In this document: piece after piece, positions 58,105-64,000 of the stretch
Position numbering within the stretch: the stretch's first letter is position 1
How the letters are laid out: each line of letters starts with the position of its first letter
Source of the DNA: Plumapathes pennacea
Taxonomy: Eukaryota > Cnidaria > Anthozoa > Antipatharia > Myriopathidae
Direction of reading: 5' to 3'
NCBI GenBank assembly: GCA_964036295.1
Contig: OZ038469.1
Location: 14,317,591-14,381,590, forward strand
DNA length: 64,000 nt
Program-made: the position numbers and the translations under genes
The notes under the pieces: generated by a model
What the model saw: only the letters and a program-made list of their open reading frames with translations
What the model was told of the DNA's origin: nothing
The model's database searches: none

Positions 58105-61100
58105 ATGGCTCTCGATTTCTTCGCTGGTTGTCTTGGAGGTAAGAACTCGTAGAATGCATAGAATTCCTGACCTTGCTTCAATGACGAGTCAGAACTTCGG
58201 TCTTTGTCAAAAAATACTGTATAGATATTTGCTTGTTTTTATAACCTAATACTTGAGTTTTGACTCCTCTCGGGACGACGTGGGTCAATTCTTCGTCTCC
58301 GCGCGTGTGCATAATGTACTATAAGTATAACAATGGGTGCAACTGACCGAAACCGCCAGATGAGGCAAGAGTTCCATCAAAAAGTCCGGTATGCCAACCT
58401 TTCTCGCCGTTTCTATAAACCTGTGGGCTATATGAACAACGTATGGGTGAAGATAGGCTTGATTTCCGCCGCTCTCAACACGGGCGCACTTTCCCGAGGC
58501 GGCAGCGGCTGGTTATGCCATTTCTGCTCCACATTGTTGCGTAATTCGAATAATTACGGCCAAGAAGAGAAAATTTGACTTGTACATGTTCTGTCGTGAT
58601 TTTCGCGTTTTTGTTTGTTAGGGCAGCTCCGGAAATGATAGCAAATTTGTTTAGTTTCCGCCCCTTTGCATGCCTCCACTTTCGTTTCTGTGGGACAGTG
58701 TAGCATCAGTGTAAACTGACACGCTGCTGCTTGTTTTGGGTTATGCTGTTGTCGTTGTTGTGGTTGTGGTTTGCGGGCGTCGTATTTTCTATACTTGTTA
58801 CTAGTCAGTATTCTGCTAACTGAACTGACAAAAATATATGGTAAACGCAGTGGGATGTGCAAAACCAGTAGTGCGCGCAACTTCAATGGCGAATTTTACC
58901 CTTTACCTGCACGAATCCCTGAAACTTAACATTACTATCGCTATCCCGGAATATTCCTACGCGGATCAGATATGTGATGGTTCTTTCCGGGCATCTTCGT
59001 CTCCGGTATCATTTCTCTGCCTCAGGCCGGGAGAAAGAGCCTGGTAACGAGGAAATGATTCTTGGTTGCTTGTCAGTCCTGATAACAGAATATTGTTTCA
59101 GGTTTATCCGGAATTTTGGTAGGACACCCGTTTGATACAGTCAAGGTAAGTTAATCTACGTGTTTTTGTTGGCAAAGTACACCTCAACTATGGGAACTGG
59201 GAACTGTTTACTTTAAAGAGCATGCGTAAAATCACTGCCCGAAAGTTAGAAGTAAATTGATATATTCTTTGAAAGAACAAAGATTTCAAAGAAGAAATTA
59301 TTGCGCAGAATTTTTGATCAAGTGGTAAATATAAGTAAAACAAGAGACGGGCAGTGTTATGCTAAATATCGGGACATGGGTAAAAACTTGGAGGATCTGC
59401 AAAAGTCAATAACACACTGCAGCTAAGCGTTGCTTCGGCGTTCAGGCCCCATCCACATTAATCCGGATAAATTTAAAAACGGATACTTATTTATCCGTTT
59501 TGGACTCCCGTCCACATCCTGAGACGCGTTTTCTATGACCGAAAATGGATATATGGAAAACGCGTTTTTTTTTACTGTGGACAGCAAAAACGACTCGAAA
59601 ACGGTAATGTGACAAAACTTTTTAATGCGTTTTTATACGAAACCTCCGTTTTCAAATTTATCCGGATTAGTGTGGACGGGGCTTCAGTTCCGTATTAATG
59701 AAGAACTTTTCTTTGCTTGTTTCTGTGTTTAGGTCCGCTTACAAACCCAAGTTTCTCGACAATACACAGGCGTTATCAGCTGCTTCGCCCAAACAATAAA
59801 ACATGAATCGGTAAGTATAATTTTTCTTTAACATGTAATACTTATCACTAAAAATACAATACTCTTAAATTTTGCCGGGGAAAGTAACGAACGTTCCTCA
59901 ACCCTCCAAAAGAAAAAACAACAACAACAACAACAGAATAAAATAATAGACAGATAACTGCGAAGGGAGCGTAAGGAAGACAAGTTTTTTTGTTTGATGT
60001 GGCCGTATACTGCAGCCCATAAACCGCGAAAAGGTCACGAGATCTAGCATACACGTCCCATTTGCTAAAGGTAGCAAATTCTGAGGTAACAAGAGCTTAT
60101 TGCTGCAGTAATTGACTTACCCGAGGAATGCTTCCTGGTGTTGAAAGCATAACAGAAATAAAGCAGACGTGACGTGTGACTTCTTGCGGTTTGAGGTTTA
60201 AGGTTTGTGGGCTGCAGAATACGGCAAGCTTAAACTCTCTAACAATGGGTGTCAATATAATCCCCCGTATTTATACTTTTTATCTCGCTAGCAAGGTTGG
60301 TTCACAATATTTCGTTTTTAACTGTAAAGCTCGGACTTGCAAGTCCGACTCAGTCATCCGCCCAATCTTGGGTGGCCCGAAAAGGTGAAAAACGTGCGTT
60401 GACTTGGGTGTAAATTCGCCGTAACCTAGGCAACCCAAGTTGCCTCAAGCGTCAGTTGACCCGCAATCCACGACGCGCAAGTGTCTTCCAGAGTGGTTCA
60501 TGCAAATTTGGGTCCGGCTGTTCCTAAGCACGATTAGGCTAATCCTGAAGGGGTAGCTCTAAACTTTGTCTTTATTTACAAGCCTGGGAATGGGAAGCTT
60601 CCCGCCACAACTGAAACGCCTTCCTTGCTATGTTCAAGCTAAAGCATACTTATTAAAAGATTGCCGATAAAAGTTTTGCAGTTTTGTAGAAAGGAAAAAA
60701 AAAAATTGGTTAACTTTGGGTTAGTTTATAATCGTGTTATGCACGTGAAGTGCTTTGAACGACCGGGGCTACTATACTACCTATGAAACTCTAGTTTATA
60801 CATAAGTCAAATTGTCGCCAGCGGATTATTTCTGGAGACACTCATCTAGGTTTCTGCGTTCTGTAAGTTCAGGGTTAACCTGCCACTATATTAATCAACT
60901 CTTTCCTTTCTTTAGGTTTTTGGATTGTACAAAGGCATGGCATCCCCTATGGCCGGTGTCGCCTTGATCAACGCCATCATTTTCGGCACGCAAGCCAATG
61001 TCATGAAATTCCTGGATCCGGGAATGAAAAGTGAAATTATTGCTGGCGGTGTGACCGGCTTGGTACAGTCCGTGATCTGCTGTCCCATGGAACTGGGAAA

Positions 61101-61623
61101 GCTTCGCGCCCAGGTGAAAGGTCAGCCGGGAATGACACAAGATAGACAACCACAACAGGGATCAATCAGGTGTTTGCTCGATATCTACAAAAAGCAGGGA
61201 GTTCAGGGGTGCTATCGCGGAATGATGATAACCGCGGCGAGGGAAATCCCCAGTTTTGCCATTTATTTTGGCACTTTTGAGTACTTTTCAGAGTACTTCA
61301 CTCCTGTGGGCGGACACAGAGATTCGATTGGTCCGCTGGCACTGCTGTTCGCGGGCGGTATGAGTGGTTCTGCTTCGTGGGTCTTTACGTATCCTATCGA
61401 CGTCATAAAGTCCAGGTATCAAGCAGACAGCACTGGAATGTACAACGGAATCTTGGACTGTACCAAGAAAACTTACCAGGCCGGAGGGCTGAGGAGTTTT
61501 AGTCAAGGTCTGACTGCTACAATCTTACGAGCATTTCCATCAAATGCTGCCACTTTTGCGACTGTGGTTACCACTTGTAGACTCTTCAGAGGAAAGGGGC
61601 ATCGGGAGTTGGAACAGATTTAG
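58105..61623 (+). CDS. SLC25A29: SLC25A29-like mitochondrial carrier (4 exons, complete)
   Basis: Mitochondrial inner-membrane carriers of this group exchange basic amino acids (and possibly carnitine derivatives); substrate is inferred from family. Exons 58105-58138, 59102-59145, 59733-59810 and 60916-61623 join in frame to 287 residues (human SLC25A29 is 303). It begins MALDFFAGCLGGLSGILVGH, almost as in vertebrates. The three carrier signatures are present: HPFDTVKVRLQ (repeat 1), CPMELGKLRAQ (repeat 2) and YPIDVIKSRYQ (repeat 3). The region SVICCPMELGK and the C-terminal TILRAFPSNAATFATVV match SLC25A29. Six membrane helices are expected. The long last exon holds repeats 2 and 3. A second, tandem copy follows at 62720. 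Intron 2 contains a MITE absent from that copy. An AATAAA lies near 62096. Confidence 0.93.
58560..59080. repeat. Sequence unique to intron 1 of carrier copy 1
   Basis: Intron 1 of the two carrier genes aligns before about 58560 (AATTACGG / AATTACTAG) and after 59080 (TAACAGAATATTGTTTCAG), but the 520 bp between have no counterpart in copy 2. Possible causes are an insertion here or a deletion in copy 2. I see no clear terminal repeats. Confidence 0.5.
59446..59682. mobile_element. 237-bp MITE in intron 2 of carrier copy 1
   Basis: The ends GCCCCATCCACATTAATCCG and CGGATTAGTGTGGACGGGGC are inverse with few mismatches, continuing into GATAAATTTAAAAACGG / CCGTTTTCAAATTTATC. TTCAG flanks it on both sides (59441-59445 and 59683-59687). 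The tandem paralogue has a single TTCAGTTCC at the corresponding site (about 63674), so the insertion is directly visible. Confidence 0.9.
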
Positions 61624-62615
61624 TAATGCGTGAATTGGAAAGTCCCATCACTTCCGGTTCGCGCACCTGAAATCGGCGATCCGCCATTTTGAGCCGCTTC
61701 CCAAAAATCGGCAATCCTTTTATATCGAACTCGTTTCAGCTGAACAGTATTAGTAATCTTTGAGTGGGGGGCTTTAAAAGATGAGACGACAACTAGAGGA
61801 ATTGTATCCTTGGTCAACAAAACTCGCGTTTATAGTACTATGTGAACAAATGTCCGGGCAAAACCTTTTCTCCCTGCAAGATCTTCTGGTTCTTATATGA
61901 AGCAAATGCCATTTGTGGCAAATTGTAAAGCTAAAAAATATTGGTCACCAATCATATAGATGGGGCATCATTTGTCTAATGATTCTAAATAACTCTAAAT
62001 AGTTTATAGTAATTCTAAATAATTCTAAAAAGTCCTACTAACCCTACCAACCCCTAACCCGGCTTTAAAATACCATTCTGTGTTTCATATGCCTAAATAA
62101 AATTGTGCCTCTTTTTTATGCCCCACCCCCTTCCCCCAAGAAAAGGTTTTTGGGGGCAGAGCCTTTAACGGCTAGCTACACGTAGCTAATGAACCGTCCG
62201 AGCCACATACATGTACACTTCAACGTGGTCCCATCCAAAAAGCAGTAGCCGTAGATCTTTTTCGATGCGGACATCCCGCGGGTTTTGCTGTAGGAACTTG
62301 ATTTCATTACAAGGCTCGAGTCGTAGTCGCAAGACAACTGAATTATCGCCGGGAATGGTTCACTTGAATGTTTAGTGCTTCGCCTTAGTCTCTTTCGTTG
62401 TCCAGGGGTTTCGCTGGTAATGGGTCATTCACAGATCATCCTCTTTTTATTTACAATTTGGAGCGATGCTACCTAACACGAACACAGAAAAAGGCAAATA
62501 GAAAGAAACCATAACAGCGCGAAAATTACCGCTGCTTCAAGGTTGGTTGGTTATTAATACAGTGGGGCGACCGATCACATAATATAATCAGACTGCGGGA
62601 GGCCCATCCTTACAA
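61624..62615. other. Spacer/3' UTR between the two carrier copies
   Basis: The first several hundred bases are probably the 3' UTR of copy 1 (CCTAAATAAAATTG at about 62091-62104 includes AATAAA). A short run of TTCTAAATAA-type words lies at 61980-62035. No exon is present. Confidence 0.4.
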
Positions 62616-62719
62616 AGAAAGCCGCAGTTTCCAAGCGACCTACGCTCGATAACCGAGTCCAGAAAACGAGTCAGGCAATACACAGAAGCAGTAAATGCAG
62701 GACTTTCCGTTTCCTCCTC

Positions 62720-63800
62720 ATGGCTCTCGATTTCTTCGCTGGTTGTCTTGGAGGTAAGTACTCGTAGAGTGCATAAAATTCCTTTATCCTTAACGGTATG
62801 ACGAGTCAGAGTAGATTTTCAGAGTCTCAGAACTTCGGTCTTTGTCAAAAAGTACCGTATAGATATTTGCTCGTTGCTTGCTTTTATTACCTAATAATGT
62901 TGAGTTTTGACTCCCCTCGGGGCGATGTGGGTCAATTCTTCGTCTCCGTACTTTGTGCGCATAATATACATGTACTATAAAAATATCAATGGGTGCAACT
63001 GACCGAAACCGCCAGATGAGGCAAGAGTTCCATCAAAAAGTCCGGTTTGCCAACTTTTTCCGCCATTTCTATAAACATGTAGACTATGAACAACGTATGG
63101 TTGAAGACTTGTGACAAAAAGTACATTTCCTACATTTTGGTTTCTGCTCCACATAGTTGCATAATTCAAACAATTACTAGAAATACGATAATCGCCGATA
63201 CCCCCTCGCTCTGCCACTGATTGGACTTTTACTTTGGTACTGCTCAACAAGAGCAGCCTTTGTTTTATCGAAATGTTGACGCAATCTTTACGCGTAAAGG
63301 AAGGAGAAAAGACTGGTGTGTGTCATACTTTTGCGTTGAAAAAAGAGTCGATTGCGTGACGCCATACGTATTTCCCACGGTCGGCACGTCAAAATTTAAT
63401 AACAGAATATTGTTTCAGGTTTATCCGGAACTTTGGTTGGACACCCATTTGATACAGTCAAGGTAAGTTAATCTACTTAGAATTAAATTGACATAATCTT
63501 TGGAAGAACAAAGATTTAGTCAAGAAGAAATATTGCGCAGAAGTATAAATCAATTGATAAACATCAGTAACACAAGAGACGGCCAGTGTTATGCGAAATA
63601 TCGGGCACCGATACAAACTTGGAGGAGCCGCACAAAAGTCAATAACATACTGCAGCTAATGTTGCTTCGGTGTTCAGTTCCATACTAATGAAGAACTTTT
63701 CTTTGCTTGTTTCTGTGTTTAGGTCCGCTTACAAACCCAGGTTTCTCGACAATACACAGGCGTTATCAGCTGCTTCGCCAAAACAATAAAACATGAATCG
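62720..63800 (+). CDS. SLC25A29: SLC25A29-like carrier, tandem duplicate (3' truncated by window edge)
   Basis: Exons 62720-62753, 63419-63462 and 63723-63800 correspond one to one with exons 1-3 of the first copy, with identical phases. They encode MALDFFAGCLGG, LSGTLVGHPFDTVK and VRLQTQVSRQYTGVISCFAK plus TIKHES, differing from copy 1 only at Ile to Thr and Gln to Lys in this portion. Splice donors GTAAGT and acceptors TTTCAG/TTTAG are intact. The large exon with repeats 2 and 3 should lie beyond the right edge, so integrity cannot be judged. High similarity extends through introns and 5' flank, indicating a fairly recent duplication. Confidence 0.88.
63176..63394. repeat. Dispersed repeat, family E, copy 2, in intron 1 of carrier copy 2
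   Basis: It begins TACTAGAAATACGATAATCG and ends CCCACGGTCGGCACGTCAAA, as does the copy at 15431-15672. It is absent from intron 1 of carrier copy 1, so it may have inserted after the gene duplication. The class is unknown. Confidence 0.75.
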
Positions 63801-64000
63801 GTAAGTATGGTTTTTTCTGTAACATTTATCATTAAAAAATACTACTCTTATTTTTTGCCTGAAAAAGTAGCGTACGTTCCTCATCCTTCCCGCAAAAAGA
63901 AAGAAGAGAAAGAGATAATAGACAGATAACTGCGAAGGGAGCATAAGGAAGACAAGAGGCAGAATTTAAGATGGCCGTATACTGCACTAGCCCGCAAACT

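Overview
The window is a eukaryotic (metazoan) chromosome segment. Its genes are split into many short exons with GT/AG introns of roughly 60 bp to 3 kb, spacers are AT-rich, and small non-autonomous DNA transposons are very abundant. No bacterial, viral or organellar gene organisation is visible. Gene content, gene structures and repeat types fit an anthozoan cnidarian, with a stony coral as my best guess. That assignment is inference from pattern, not from a database search.

Layout from left to right. 1-5270 holds the 3' part of a + strand gene whose C-terminus resembles CEP170 (centrosome/microtubule); it enters from the left edge and ends at 4624. 6466-6966 (-) is a small heat-shock protein (alpha-crystallin domain). 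About 7.0-20.3 kb is gene-poor and holds two copies of a 219-bp Harbinger-like MITE, a retroelement tail with a hammerhead-like motif and a 17-bp target duplication, a small arginine/glutamine-rich ORF, and a possible isolated exon. 20325-28953 (-) is PEX6, the peroxisomal type II AAA+ ATPase; one of its introns carries an 806-bp element built of palindromic GTCGACCGA-type arrays. A short bidirectional promoter region separates PEX6 from an unidentified + strand gene (first exon 29233-29388). About 30-41.6 kb is repeat-rich and contains a roughly 7-kb imperfect inverted repeat. 41758-56533 (+) is a complete NVL gene (nuclear VCP-like, ribosome biogenesis) that I could assemble from 23 coding exons into one frame of 912 codons. 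58105-61623 (+) is a complete four-exon SLC25A29-type mitochondrial carrier. 62720 to the right edge is its tandem duplicate, cut off after exon 3.

Functionally these are ordinary housekeeping genes: centrosome, protein folding, peroxisome import, 60S ribosome maturation and mitochondrial basic amino-acid/carnitine-type transport. PEX6 and NVL are both double-cassette AAA+ ATPases and lie about 13 kb apart in opposite orientation, but they belong to old, separate families and I see no sign that they form an operon-like system.

The most interesting non-coding content is the transposon archaeology. Two insertions have a related unoccupied site inside the same window (in the carrier duplicate and near NVL exon 1). 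The 7-kb inverted repeat ends within about 180 bp of the NVL start codon. I did not find evidence for a novel multi-gene system.
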